Of a stretch of 64,000 nucleotides of DNA, positions 10,532 through 19,573 are shown piece by piece (within the stretch, counting starts at the first letter, position 1; each line of letters starts with the position of its first letter). Position numbers and translations under genes: made by a program. The stretch is from Flavobacteriaceae bacterium PS02334. GTDB lineage: Bacteria; Bacteroidota; Bacteroidia; Flavobacteriales; Flavobacteriaceae. The stretch covers positions 124,001 through 188,000 of the forward strand of contig JASCOH010000001.1 of NCBI GenBank assembly GCA_029959295.1, in the 5' to 3' direction. The notes under the pieces are model-generated. The model had not been told where the DNA came from. It worked only from the letters and a program-made list of their open reading frames with translations, and ran no database searches.

Positions 10532-10562
10532 ATGTATGCGATTTGCAGTTGAAGTACATTTG
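10532..10562 (+). promoter_or_regulatory. Candidate promoter elements for the dioxygenase gene
   Basis: Two overlapping possibilities are visible. Bases 10532-10547 (ATGTATGCGATTTGCA) resemble a sigma-54 -24/-12 site with an intact TTGCA half but TG instead of GG at -24. Bases 10555-10562 read TACATTTG, an exact match to the Bacteroidetes -7 consensus TAnnTTTG, but without a clear -33 TTG. The start codon is about 40 bases downstream of the latter. The divergent sigma-54 activator makes the first option attractive. Confidence 0.3.
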
Positions 10563-10601
10563 TAAAAGAAAATTAATAACAACTTATAAAAACACAATAT
10601 C

Positions 10602-11540
10602 ATGGAAAATAGAATTTTAGGCTTACACCATATTACAGCGATAGCTGGCGATGCAAAACGCAATTTTGACTTTTATTCAAAAGTTTTAGGATTAAGATTT
10701 ATTAAAAAAACAGTGAATTTTGATGATCCGGGAACTTATCATTTTTATTTTGGAGATGAAGTCGGAAGCGCAGGAACAATCTTGACATTTTTCCCTTGGG
10801 GCGAAGGAATCCAGCAAGGCAGAAAAGGTTCAGGAATGGCAACTGAAATCGGTTATTCTGTTCCAAAAGGAAGCCTTGGATTTTGGCAAGAACGCTTTGA
10901 AAAATACAATGTGATTTACAACAAGCCTGCAGAAAAATTCGGTGAAAAATATTTGACATTTTTAGATCCAGACGGCTTGAAATTAGAGCTGATCGAATCA
11001 AAAACTGAAGATGATAGAAAACCTTGGGAAACTGATGAAGTAAAGGCTGACGTGGCAACAAGAGGTTTTCACAACGTGACTTTGACTTTAAACAGCATCA
11101 AGGCAACGGCTGCAATTTTGACAGAAATCTTTGGATATAAATTGATTGAACAAGACGTAAATCGTTATCGTTATGCAACCGACGCTGTTGAAAATGCGGC
11201 GATTATTGACTTGGTAGAATTAACAGATGAAAAAAGAGGCCATGTGGCAAATGGATCTGTTCACCACGTAGCTTTTAGAGTAAAAAATGATGAAATCTTG
11301 ATGCACTTCCGTGAGAAAATTGAGGCTTTTGGGTTGTCAATTACGCCGCAAATCGACAGACAATATTTCCATTCTTTATATTTCAGAGAGCCAGGAGGCG
11401 TTTTGTTTGAATTGGCTACAGAAAATCCTGGATTTACTGTGGATGAAACTCTTGAAGATTTAGGAAAGAACTTGAAATTGCCTGCGCAATATGAATCTAG
11501 CAGAGATAAAATCGAAGCACATTTGGTAAAAATAAACTAA
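10602..11540 (+). CDS. Ring-cleaving dioxygenase, glyoxalase fold (MhqO-like)
   Basis: The 312-residue protein has two glyoxalase/vicinal-oxygen-chelate modules. The first opens with LGLHHITAIAGDAKRNFDFY, and the second contains GFHNVTLTLNSIKATAAIL (around 150) and VHHVAFRVKND (around 220). Likely metal ligands are His9/10 (GLHHIT), His around 221 (SVHHVAF) and Glu in PGGVLFELATENPGF (around 270). MhqO/MhqA-type enzymes cleave hydroquinone or catechol-like rings in electrophile stress. It is monocistronic or precedes GAPDH by 38 bases. The divergent regulator may control it. Confidence 0.88.
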   Translation: MENRILGLHHITAIAGDAKRNFDFYSKVLGLRFIKKTVNFDDPGTYHFYFGDEVGSAGTILTFFPWGEGIQQGRKGSGMATEIGYSVPKGSLGFWQERFEKYNVIYNKPAEKFGEKYLTFLDPDGLKLELIESKTEDDRKPWETDEVKADVATRGFHNVTLTLNSIKATAAILTEIFGYKLIEQDVNRYRYATDAVENAAIIDLVELTDEKRGHVANGSVHHVAFRVKNDEILMHFREKIEAFGLSITPQIDRQYFHSLYFREPGGVLFELATENPGFTVDETLEDLGKNLKLPAQYESSRDKIEAHLVKIN

Positions 11541-11578
11541 TCCATTTCTGAAAATTTTATAAATAAAAAACAATTATC

Positions 11579-12580
11579 ATGGCAAAAATAGCATTATACG
11601 GATTTGGCCGAATCGGAAGACAATTTCTTCGAATAGCCTTAAAAAATGAACTTTTTATTCCAGAAGTCATCGCTGATATTCAAGACATTGATTTGTTGGG
11701 AGCACTTTTCAGCGTCGATACTAATTATGGAAGATGGCATGAAGACGTCAAAACTTCTGATGGCAATTTCATCATTGGCGACAGAAAGATTCCATATAAA
11801 AATTCTTTGAAGGAAATTCCGGATTGGAAGGCTTTGGGAGTCGACTTGGTTGTCGATTGCACAGGCCGAGCGACTACGAGAGAAAATGCCCAAAAGCACA
11901 TTGACAACGGAGCAAAATATGTATTGGTAAGCGCGCCAAGCAAATCATTGGCAGATTGCGATGCAGTTCTTTTAAAAGGAATTAATTTAGACGAATTTGA
12001 TGCTGAAAACCACAAAATCATTAGCATGGGAAGCTGTACGACAAATGCTTTGGCCGCTGTTGTAAAAGTGATAAAAGAAAATTTTGGAATTGAATACGGA
12101 CTATTTTCAACGGTTCATTCTTACACAAATACACAATCTCTGACCGACCAGCCGATGAAAGACAGACGTGATTCTTGGGCTGCGGCCGAAAATATAATTC
12201 CGTCTTCATCTGGTGCGGCAAAAGCTTTGCAATTCATCTGGAGCGATCTTAAAATTACTGGAAAAGCTTACAGAGTGCCGACAAAAACCGGAAGTATTGC
12301 TGAATTGAATCTGGTTACTACAAAAGATTGTACCGTTGAAGAAGTAAATAATGCTTTCAGAAAAGCGTCTTCTGAAGGACCATTGAAAGGCGTAATGGAT
12401 GTTCTTGAAGACCAATGGAGTTCAGCGAGAATTGTAGCCGATCCCCATTCTTCGATAATTGATTTGCCTTTGACCGTGAAGCAAGGAAATCTACTTTCTG
12501 TAGCGACTTGGTATGACAACGAATGGGGATTTGCGAATAGGCTTGCTGAAGTTGCGCAATATCTTTCTGGAAAGATTTAA
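11579..12580 (+). CDS. gap: Glyceraldehyde-3-phosphate dehydrogenase, type I
   Basis: The 333-residue enzyme oxidises glyceraldehyde-3-phosphate to 1,3-bisphosphoglycerate. The NAD-binding start is ALYGFGRIGRQFLRIAL. The catalytic cysteine is in SMGSCTTNALA (Cys about residue 152), with the partner His in TVHSYTNTQSLTD. C-terminal WYDNEWGFANR is the family signature. YGFGRIGR replaces the usual INGFGRIGR, and the close tie to a dioxygenase suggests an accessory rather than the main glycolytic copy; that point is inference. A hairpin terminator follows by about 20 bases. Confidence 0.95.
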   Translation: MAKIALYGFGRIGRQFLRIALKNELFIPEVIADIQDIDLLGALFSVDTNYGRWHEDVKTSDGNFIIGDRKIPYKNSLKEIPDWKALGVDLVVDCTGRATTRENAQKHIDNGAKYVLVSAPSKSLADCDAVLLKGINLDEFDAENHKIISMGSCTTNALAAVVKVIKENFGIEYGLFSTVHSYTNTQSLTDQPMKDRRDSWAAAENIIPSSSGAAKALQFIWSDLKITGKAYRVPTKTGSIAELNLVTTKDCTVEEVNNAFRKASSEGPLKGVMDVLEDQWSSARIVADPHSSIIDLPLTVKQGNLLSVATWYDNEWGFANRLAEVAQYLSGKI

Positions 12581-12600
12581 TTATTTGATTTATCTTAATG

Positions 12601-12629
12601 AAAAAGCTGTCTTATTTAGACAGCTTTTT
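12601..12629. terminator. Bidirectional rho-independent terminator
   Basis: AAAAAGCTGTC pairs perfectly with GACAGCTTTTT across a 7-base loop, with T-runs in both directions. It lies between the convergent GAPDH gene and the end of the secretion operon and can serve both. Confidence 0.9.
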
Positions 12630-12633
12630 TATT

Positions 12634-13137
12634 TTATGGCTTGTTCTTAACAAATGTTCGCGTTTCTAAATTATTTGATATATATATAGAATCCTTAAAT
12701 TTTTTTTTTACTGTCAGCCCTTCAAAAGTTTCATTAATTCTTAGTTTCTTTAGTTGATTATTAATTTTTACAATAATCAATTCATCTTTTTTCTCTTTTG
12801 ATTTTATATACCCAAAATAAGAAATTAAAGGAAAGTTAGCTTTTGTATTCTTAACAGGAATAATATTCTTTTTTACAAGCTTATTATAAATATATGCCAT
12901 TGTTCTTGGCTTATCTTTTTTAACAAAAAAGGATTTATTCAAGAAAGGATCACGATCTAAAATTGCCAATGTGAAGGTATCTTTTTCAGCAATTTTAAAT
13001 TGTTTCCCATCATAATTTTCAGTTACAGCGGAAAAGTTTTTATCATTAATAAAATAATTACTCAAGGCTTTATAAATGACACTGCCCCACAATAGAAGAA
13101 CAGCAATTATAAGTATAATATTGACTTTCTTCTTCAT
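12634..13137 (-). CDS. GspC/PilP-like inner-membrane protein of the type II-like system
   Basis: A 167-residue protein with one N-terminal membrane anchor (IILIIAVLLLWGSVIYKAL) and a periplasmic remainder. The segment LAILDRDPFLNKSFF followed by a beta-rich domain with FGYIKSKEKKDELIIVKINNQ fits the GspC/PilP homology-region layout, in which the periplasmic domain contacts the secretin. Sequence similarity is weak; the call rests on topology and on being the last gene of the operon. It starts 4 bases after the FN3-like lipoprotein gene. It could alternatively be a lineage-specific accessory subunit. Confidence 0.55.
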   Translation of the reverse strand: MKKKVNIILIIAVLLLWGSVIYKALSNYFINDKNFSAVTENYDGKQFKIAEKDTFTLAILDRDPFLNKSFFVKKDKPRTMAYIYNKLVKKNIIPVKNTKANFPLISYFGYIKSKEKKDELIIVKINNQLKKLRINETFEGLTVKKKFKDSIYISNNLETRTFVKNKP

Positions 13138-13141
13138 TTAA

Positions 13142-14095
13142 TTAATTTATTGTAAACTTAAAAACACCACTATATATACTATTGTTTTTTGCTTCATCAG
13201 TAGCTTTAATTCTCCAAAAATAATCTCCAAGTTCTGTAAATGTTTGCTGAAAATTAGGATTGGATATTGTTGATGTTTGACTAATGGTAGTAAAAGCTGC
13301 TGCTCTTGAAAATTCTATGGTATAAGAAGCAATTGGCGACTGCACTGGACCACTATCTGCAGGCATATTCCATGTGAAATCAATCATTTGATTCGCATTT
13401 TGAGTAAAATTATTTGCAGGCAAAACGTTTTGTGGCTGGTTTGGATTCACTTTATCAATTGAGAAATTCCTAGTTGCGTACAAAGTATTAGTTGTACTAT
13501 TTACAGCCCTTACTTTCCAAGTATATATTGCATCTTGTGTCAATTCACTAGCAGGAATCGTAAAAGAATTAGTAGTTAGGTCAGTCTTTGTAAAAACAGT
13601 ACCATTAGAATTGTTTCTTAATTCTAGTTCATATTTTTCAGCTGCTCTTAATGTTTCCCAACTGCAAGTAATATTCGTGTTATTAAAATAATATCCATTT
13701 TGCGGACCGTTTAAAATCATCTGTTGATTGCTTAAATCATCCGTTTCAATAATAGTAAAATTAGAAGAAAGAGAATATGCAGATTGATAGGCTGAATTTT
13801 CAGCTCTAATTCTCCATTGATAACTTCCACCTCTTATTGGATAAGTAAAACTGGATGGATTAACAAGTGTATCTAGCATCATTGATTGATTGCTTCCATA
13901 AACCTGAATTCTATATTTATCAGCTCCATCAATGTTATTCCATCTAAAATTTACCACGTTGCTTTCTATTTCAGCATTATTTGCTGGAGATACAATCTGA
14001 ACCACGTCATCCGTAATATCTTCTTCGAGAATATCGTCACATGAAAAAGCAACTATTGCAAGGATAGAGAAAAAAAGTTTATTTATTGTTTTCAT
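13142..14095 (-). CDS. FN3-like lipoprotein of the type II-like operon
   Basis: The N-terminus (MKTINKLFFSILAIVAFSCDD) is a lipoprotein signal with lipobox FSC. The rest is three beta-sandwich repeats of about 90 residues: VNFRWNNIDGADKYRIQV, ITCSWETLRAAEKYELEL and IDFTWNMPADSGP. Each ends in a YxWRIRA- or YFWRIKA-like strand, as in fibronectin type III-like modules. The start overlaps the M-like gene by 17 bases, so it is translationally coupled to the secretion genes. It may be a pilotin-like or surface-receptor component; that is inference. Confidence 0.75.
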   Translation of the reverse strand: MKTINKLFFSILAIVAFSCDDILEEDITDDVVQIVSPANNAEIESNVVNFRWNNIDGADKYRIQVYGSNQSMMLDTLVNPSSFTYPIRGGSYQWRIRAENSAYQSAYSLSSNFTIIETDDLSNQQMILNGPQNGYYFNNTNITCSWETLRAAEKYELELRNNSNGTVFTKTDLTTNSFTIPASELTQDAIYTWKVRAVNSTTNTLYATRNFSIDKVNPNQPQNVLPANNFTQNANQMIDFTWNMPADSGPVQSPIASYTIEFSRAAAFTTISQTSTISNPNFQQTFTELGDYFWRIKATDEAKNNSIYSGVFKFTIN

Positions 14096-14600
14096 AATTT
14101 TGAAAAATTATTTTTAAGTGTAAAACTTCAGTTTTATTATTTTTTAATGTGTAAAAATTCATGCTTACTATTCTTGAAAATTTAAATTTTCTTTCAAAAT
14201 CATAAGCAACTTTCAAAAGCTGGTTTGTATTGCCCGTTAAATCAAGCTGATTTGTAATTATTCTATAATTCTCATCTAAGAAAACATGTATTGGTTGTAA
14301 ATCATTTATAGAAACTTCTGGATGTCTTGAGCCTGTAAAGCTTACAATATTCTGCTGTACTTCTTCTTTTGTAATTCCTTCTTTCCCAATAATATTATCC
14401 AGAATCGTGATATCTTTTATTAGTATGTCATAATTTTTTGACTTATGTCCATATTCTTCTGACTTAGTCGATAACTTTTGATTTTCAGCAACAACATCAA
14501 ATAACCCTTTAAAAGATCTTTTGTAGGCTGTCACTGAAAGCATTATAAAAATAGCTCCCAATGCTAAACATTTCTTTTTATAAGAATAACTATCAAACAT
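14079..14600 (-). CDS. GspM/PilO-like protein
   Basis: A 173-residue bitopic protein with a short cytoplasmic start, a membrane helix (CLALGAIFIMLSVTAYK), a coiled-coil stretch (ENQKLSTKSEEYGHKSKNYDIL) and a C-terminal alpha/beta ferredoxin-like domain (IHVFLDENYRIITNQLDLTG ... RIVSMNFYTLKNN). This is the GspM/PilO architecture that pairs with GspL/PilN. It overlaps the L-like gene by 8 bases and the lipoprotein gene by 17, supporting one assembly unit. Confidence 0.68.
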   Translation of the reverse strand: MFDSYSYKKKCLALGAIFIMLSVTAYKRSFKGLFDVVAENQKLSTKSEEYGHKSKNYDILIKDITILDNIIGKEGITKEEVQQNIVSFTGSRHPEVSINDLQPIHVFLDENYRIITNQLDLTGNTNQLLKVAYDFERKFKFSRIVSMNFYTLKNNKTEVLHLKIIFQNYENNK

Positions 14601-15777
14601 CTTTCAAAATCATTTTTAATTCAAAGTGAGTCAATCCTTTCTTATCCCTTTTTATGCTCAATATTTCAAAATTTTTAGCCCATTCAGTATTTTTTAATAA
14701 ATCTATCCAAGAATTCAAAGACGATTCATTATTAGTTTCTCCAAGTAATTTAACTGTTTTGGTCTCAAAATCAACTTTCTTATTTTGCTTGACATTTTCA
14801 TAAAGTGGCAATATGCTCAATTGGGTAAGGCTAATATCTTTTGGAACACCTTTTAAAATATCATAGCTATAAAATGTTAGAAATTTTGAGGTCAAAAAAC
14901 CCGTTTCATTTAATATTTTCAATTTGTTTTCTTTCTGCTTTTCTAAATTTGTAATCATCTCATAAGATTGCGATGAATAGACATTTTCAAGATTTAATTC
15001 TGCATTTTTAGAACTATAATATCCAGTTAATAAATAACTTGCAAGCAAAGCAATTAAAAAACTTACAAGCATAAAAACTCCGAAAAAATTGAATAGTTTT
15101 TTATAAATGATTTCTTCTTTAATTAAAGAATTGGTTTGGCTTTTTGAAATTTCTTTTTGTTGTAAATAAAAATGCAACAGAACACCATAAAGAGGAATAA
15201 TTTCACTAGAAATTGATTCTTTACCGATTTGATACTGTTTTTTTATTAAATTGACCTCTTTTGAAAATCCATATAAAGTACGATTTTCAAATTGCAATAA
15301 AAGCTCTCCTGACTTTATTGTTTGTTCATTAATAGCATTTTGTAATAGAGCTGTTAAAAATGAACCAATATAAATATCAATAATAGTCAGCTTAGATTTT
15401 AAAAATTTATCGGTGTAATCAACAACTATATTCTTTCTGCAAAAGCTCATAAAACTACTTTGCTGTGTTTTAAGGCTGGTAAAATATATTGAAGAATGAT
15501 CAATATTCTTATGCCAAAGAATATCTGATTCATTGTTAAAATTAACTTCCTTATTTAGAATTCCTTTCCCGTCAACGACTAAAAGTATCGGCAGTTTTGA
15601 GTCAATGTTTTTTGAGAACTCTTCATAGTTTTCATAAGATGATATCGAAACAATATCAATTTTGTCCCCATTCTTTTTTATAGATAGCACATTAAAAGTT
15701 TCGCCATTATCTTTTCTGATAATGCCAACAACATTTAACTTGTTAAGTTTTACTATTTTTGAAACGAACTGAATCAT
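14593..15777 (-). CDS. GspL/PilM-PilN-like assembly protein
   Basis: The 394 residues divide into an N-terminal cytoplasmic domain of about 220 residues with the alternating strands of the PilM/GspL actin-like fold. A membrane helix (FFGVFMLVSFLIALLASYLL, about 225-245) and a periplasmic coiled-coil plus ferredoxin-like domain follow. Fusion of the PilM- and PilN-like parts is the GspL arrangement. GspL links the ATPase to the periplasmic scaffold. It starts one base inside the secretin stop codon region, indicating coupling. Direct sequence motifs are weak. Confidence 0.7.
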   Translation of the reverse strand: MIQFVSKIVKLNKLNVVGIIRKDNGETFNVLSIKKNGDKIDIVSISSYENYEEFSKNIDSKLPILLVVDGKGILNKEVNFNNESDILWHKNIDHSSIYFTSLKTQQSSFMSFCRKNIVVDYTDKFLKSKLTIIDIYIGSFLTALLQNAINEQTIKSGELLLQFENRTLYGFSKEVNLIKKQYQIGKESISSEIIPLYGVLLHFYLQQKEISKSQTNSLIKEEIIYKKLFNFFGVFMLVSFLIALLASYLLTGYYSSKNAELNLENVYSSQSYEMITNLEKQKENKLKILNETGFLTSKFLTFYSYDILKGVPKDISLTQLSILPLYENVKQNKKVDFETKTVKLLGETNNESSLNSWIDLLKNTEWAKNFEILSIKRDKKGLTHFELKMILKDV

Positions 15778-17678
15778 TAATATACGATTGTAGGTTTTAA
15801 AAAGATATGCAACTTCGAATCACTTTTTGCTTTTTTTCTACTGCTGAAAAACCATTTTAACACAGGAATTCTAGAAATCAAAGGTGTACCAGATCCTGAA
15901 TTTTCTTTTCTTAATTCATCTAGTCCGCCAAGTAAAATCATCTCATTGTTTTTAACTCTTACCAAAGATTCGAATTTTTGAGTTGCTTTTCCTGGAGGAG
16001 CAGTCTCACCTGCCCTACCTAAGAAAGAACTTTTTTCTACAGAAATTGTCAACGTAACATTTTCATCAGTGGAAACAAATGGTTTTATCGATACACTTAA
16101 ATTGGCATCTGTAGACTTCCATGTCCCTGATTGCAGGATGTCATTGCCTATTGAATTTGTTAAAAGTCTATTATTTTGTTCAAAATAATAATTAGTTTCT
16201 CCAATAGCCAACTTTGCTTCGTGCCCGCTCAAGGTTGCTATTTTTGGCGTAGATTCTACTTTTACAATAGAATTATTCTCTAGCAATTTCAAATTTAGAT
16301 AAAAAGCTTCAGTTACTTTTCCTAGTTTAAAAATACCAAAACCGTTGAAAGCATCAATCAAGCTATTCACTGATGTTGAATTCAAATTGACATCTGTATT
16401 GGGGAATAACGTACCTGTAGTCTGCAATTTATTAATTTTATCCAATCCCGCTTTAAGACCAGTTTGTATGTCATAAGACTTATTATACTGAACAATTATC
16501 ACCTCGATTTGCACCATTGGAACAACTTTGTCGATTTGTTTAACATAAATCTTAAGTTCTTCCAAGATTGTTTTCGCACCAGATACAATAAGCGCATTCA
16601 GCTCGACAAATTCCTTAATTTCTAATTTTTCTGAAAATATCTTAGGCAAGGAAGTAATTACGGTTTCTATCGAACGATTTTCTAATTGTATAATTTCAGT
16701 AACTCTTAAACCTTCAGTAATCTGTTCTCCGATCAAATACAAATTATCTTGCTTCTTAAAAGTATATTTTTTTCCTTTAAAAACATGTTCCAAAAGCTCA
16801 TCAAAAGTAATATTGTCGGCAAAAATTGATGTTTTTTCGTTCTCAGGCTTATTATATAAAAAATAATTGATATTCAATTTTTCAGCAGCTTCAATCAATA
16901 GCGCTGAAGCATCTGCTTCATCTGCTCTGATAGTCAGATAACCAGCTTTATTAAGTCCTACTTCAAAATAACCAGGATTTCCCAAATTTGCTTTTACCTG
17001 TTTTTGCTTATTTCCTATGGCATTTGCTGGACTTGATTCTTTATTCTTTTCAAGGAAATAAAATCCATTATCATCTTTAGTTGCCACAAGATCATTGGAT
17101 TTTGCCATCATTTCAATTACTTGATCAAATGGCCTGTTCAATATGTAAGAAGAAATTTTTAAGTTCTTTATATCAGGTGCTAAAACTAAGTTTTTGCTAG
17201 ATTTATCTGTTATTGCTTTCACAACTGCCGGAAGTGAATCGTTTTCAAGCTTCAATGACAAAAAATCATTTTGAGGGTTATAGCTTACATCTACGGGTTT
17301 AGGCGCCTTTTTTTCTATAATTTTTATTTCTTTTCTTTTTCTGAAAGTGATAATGTTATTCATGAATCCTACTTCAAGATCATATTTTTGAGTCAAGTGT
17401 ATGAAAACATCTTTCACGGTCACGTCAAAAAAATTGTTGGATACCGGTTGTGTCAAATCGTTATCAACATCAATATTTAATTGATGTTCTTCGGCAATAG
17501 AGTTAATAAAATCGTGCAATGTCAAACCTGAAACATCAATTTTCACAACTTCATTCAGCCCTTTTTTCTGCTTTGCAAATTCATCGAACTTGCTGCTTAA
17601 TTCTGTGATATCTTGCTGTGCGATCGCAAAATTCGTAATTAGCAACGCAAATAGCGAGTATAGAAGCTTTTTCTGCAT
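15777..17678 (-). CDS. gspD: Type II/IV secretin (GspD/PilQ family)
   Basis: The 633-residue protein has a Sec signal (MQKKLLYSLFALLITNFAIAQ). An STN-like N0 domain follows (LHDFINSIAEEHQLNI), then N-domain repeats. One of these is IIQLENRSIETVITSLPKIF ... LNALIVSGAKTILEELKIYV, about 330-385. The secretin homology domain includes VESTPKIATLSGHEAKL, the gate region and the closing MILLGGLDELRKENSGSGTP ... ISRIPVLKWFFSS. It forms the outer-membrane gated channel through which folded substrates or pilus-like fibres pass. It is smaller than many GspD proteins and is next to the ATPase. Confidence 0.93.
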   Translation of the reverse strand: MQKKLLYSLFALLITNFAIAQQDITELSSKFDEFAKQKKGLNEVVKIDVSGLTLHDFINSIAEEHQLNIDVDNDLTQPVSNNFFDVTVKDVFIHLTQKYDLEVGFMNNIITFRKRKEIKIIEKKAPKPVDVSYNPQNDFLSLKLENDSLPAVVKAITDKSSKNLVLAPDIKNLKISSYILNRPFDQVIEMMAKSNDLVATKDDNGFYFLEKNKESSPANAIGNKQKQVKANLGNPGYFEVGLNKAGYLTIRADEADASALLIEAAEKLNINYFLYNKPENEKTSIFADNITFDELLEHVFKGKKYTFKKQDNLYLIGEQITEGLRVTEIIQLENRSIETVITSLPKIFSEKLEIKEFVELNALIVSGAKTILEELKIYVKQIDKVVPMVQIEVIIVQYNKSYDIQTGLKAGLDKINKLQTTGTLFPNTDVNLNSTSVNSLIDAFNGFGIFKLGKVTEAFYLNLKLLENNSIVKVESTPKIATLSGHEAKLAIGETNYYFEQNNRLLTNSIGNDILQSGTWKSTDANLSVSIKPFVSTDENVTLTISVEKSSFLGRAGETAPPGKATQKFESLVRVKNNEMILLGGLDELRKENSGSGTPLISRIPVLKWFFSSRKKAKSDSKLHIFLKPTIVY

Positions 17679-17681
17679 TAT

Positions 17682-19085
17682 TTACAAATTAATTAAAATG
17701 GAATATATTTCTTCTAGCGAGGTCTCTCCTCTTGATAAAATGTCAAAGGCTTTGCCTGAAAGTGACTTATAATTTTCATTTATGCTCGATAATTTCGTTA
17801 AGCTGTTATTCTTAATTTCTTCTGAAATTTTATTATCAATGGTCAATACTTCATAAATAGCTGTTCTTCCTTTATACCCTGTATGAAAACATTTATTGCA
17901 TCCGACGGGCTTGAAATAATTTTCTATTTCATAAGGAAACTGGAAATTGCTAGGAAAATCTTGCTTGTTACAATTTGTTTTCGCCTTACAATCATCACAT
18001 AATTTTCTTACTAATCGTTGGGCAACAGAAAGATTCAAAGTTTCAGAAATAAGATAAGATGGAACTCCCATGTCAATCAATCTAGAAATTGTTCCAATAG
18101 CGGAATTCGTATGAATAGTTGAAAGTACCAAATGTCCTGTCAAAGAAGCCCTGATTGCCATCAGTGCTGTTTCAGAATCACGTATTTCTCCCAGCATAAT
18201 TACATCAGGATCTTGCCTAAGAAAAGATTTTAGCGCCGAAGCAAAAGTCAGTCCGATATCTTCTTTGAGTTGCACTTGATTGATTCCTTTTAAGGTATAT
18301 TCAATCGGATCTTCAACTGTTACAATATTTCTTTTACTATCATTTAATAGTCTTAATGTCGCATAAAGCGTCGTAGTTTTTCCTGAACCGGTTGGTCCGC
18401 TAATCAAAATGATTCCGTTCGGCCTTTTTGCTGCTTCAAGATAAGATTCTAATTCTTCTTTCTGAAAGCCTAAAGTGGTCAAATCTATATTAGAAGCATC
18501 TTGACCAAGCAAACGCATTACAATCTTCTCTCCAAATAATGTCGGCAAAATTGAGACCCTTATGTCAAAAGAGTCATTCGTAATTCTGCCATCTTGAGGC
18601 AAACGCTTCTCTGTAATATTTAATTTTGCCCTGATTTTTATCTTGTTAACCAGCTCAAGATAATTTTCTCTTTCTACTTTATATCTTTCAATAAGCTGGC
18701 CGTCAATTCTAAAACGGATTCTTGATGATTTTTCATAGATTTCAAAGTGAATATCACTGCATTTTAAAGACTTTGCTTCAGATAACAAATTTTCTAGAAA
18801 ATCTCCTTTATCGATATTTAGAGATTTGTTAGAACTCGTTTCTCGCTCTTTTCTATAATAAATTGACAATGACCTTTCAATATCACTTGAACTGATTGGT
18901 TCAAAAACAACATCTTTCCCTAGAAAAAGCTCTAATTCTTCTTTAGAATTTTCATTATTTAAGGAAATATCTATGTAAAATTCCAGCTTGTTTTCAAATA
19001 CAGATTTTGGCAATATCCGATAATGATTTGCCAGATCGCTTGTAATGCAATGCAAGTTTTCAGGAAGAACAATTATATCTTGCAT
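17682..19085 (-). CDS. gspE: GspE/PilB-type secretion ATPase
   Basis: The 467-residue ATPase has Walker A SGPTGSGKTTTLYATL, an Asp box VEDPIEYTL, Walker B DPDVIMLGEIRDSETA and His box ATIHTNSA-like LSTIHTNSAIG. A four-cysteine zinc motif follows (CDDCKAK ... VGCNKCFHTGYKGRTAIYE). It has a compact N-terminal domain instead of the two N1 domains of many GspE proteins. It drives assembly of the pseudopilus from the cytoplasmic side. It lies 3 bases upstream of the secretin gene. Confidence 0.96.
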   Translation of the reverse strand: MQDIIVLPENLHCITSDLANHYRILPKSVFENKLEFYIDISLNNENSKEELELFLGKDVVFEPISSSDIERSLSIYYRKERETSSNKSLNIDKGDFLENLLSEAKSLKCSDIHFEIYEKSSRIRFRIDGQLIERYKVERENYLELVNKIKIRAKLNITEKRLPQDGRITNDSFDIRVSILPTLFGEKIVMRLLGQDASNIDLTTLGFQKEELESYLEAAKRPNGIILISGPTGSGKTTTLYATLRLLNDSKRNIVTVEDPIEYTLKGINQVQLKEDIGLTFASALKSFLRQDPDVIMLGEIRDSETALMAIRASLTGHLVLSTIHTNSAIGTISRLIDMGVPSYLISETLNLSVAQRLVRKLCDDCKAKTNCNKQDFPSNFQFPYEIENYFKPVGCNKCFHTGYKGRTAIYEVLTIDNKISEEIKNNSLTKLSSINENYKSLSGKAFDILSRGETSLEEIYSILINL

Positions 19086-19086
19086 A

Positions 19087-19572
19087 TCAGAGCAATGTAA
19101 TTTTTTTAAAATCTAAAATAATATCTTTGACAATCAAGAAAAACAAAAAAACGGCAGCAAAACCTGCTAAAGGAACTGTCTTTTCGTGAATCATTTTCTT
19201 TAAAAGCATTTGTACTAATATTGCAAAAACTAAAGAAAATATAAAAAAGATTACATAGTTTTCGAGCAAAAAAAGTGGTGTTACTGCAACATAAAACAAC
19301 AAGTCTCCAAAACCAAAATAATGTTCAAATGGGTTCAAAAACTTTTTATTCTTGATACTCATATAAGCTACTAAAATACCCAGCGTAAGAAGAAAAAAAA
19401 CTAAGTTGTAAATTATGATATTGGCTTTTACGACATAAGTTTGGTGAACCGTAAAAAAGGAAAATATAAAAATAAATACAGGCAATGCTATATGAATTTT
19501 TCTATACTTCCAATCTTGAATTACGATAGCAACCAAGCAAAGCAACAAGCCAATTATTATAAATTTATCCAA
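19087..19572 (-). CDS. Short prepilin peptidase (A24 family, GspO/PilD-like)
   Basis: A 161-residue polytopic membrane protein with about six helices. Catalytic aspartates appear in QDWKYRKI (Asp about 21) and in the GFGDLLF motif (GxGD, around 85). The N-terminal methylase domain and tetracysteine site of long PilD/GspO proteins are absent, as in archaeal or TadV/short-form enzymes. The only start before an in-frame stop is TTG at 19572, which follows the G pseudopilin stop by 1 base. It should cleave the four pseudopilin precursors encoded nearby. Confidence 0.88.
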   Translation of the reverse strand: MDKFIIIGLLLCLVAIVIQDWKYRKIHIALPVFIFIFSFFTVHQTYVVKANIIIYNLVFFLLTLGILVAYMSIKNKKFLNPFEHYFGFGDLLFYVAVTPLFLLENYVIFFIFSLVFAILVQMLLKKMIHEKTVPLAGFAAVFLFFLIVKDIILDFKKITLL

Positions 19573-19573
19573 T

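Larger units (their letters stand above)
10287..10601. other. Divergent intergenic region between activator and dioxygenase
   Basis: AT-rich 315-base spacer with no credible gene. It holds a perfect 14-base palindrome and two possible promoter elements for the rightward gene, listed separately. Confidence 0.6.
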
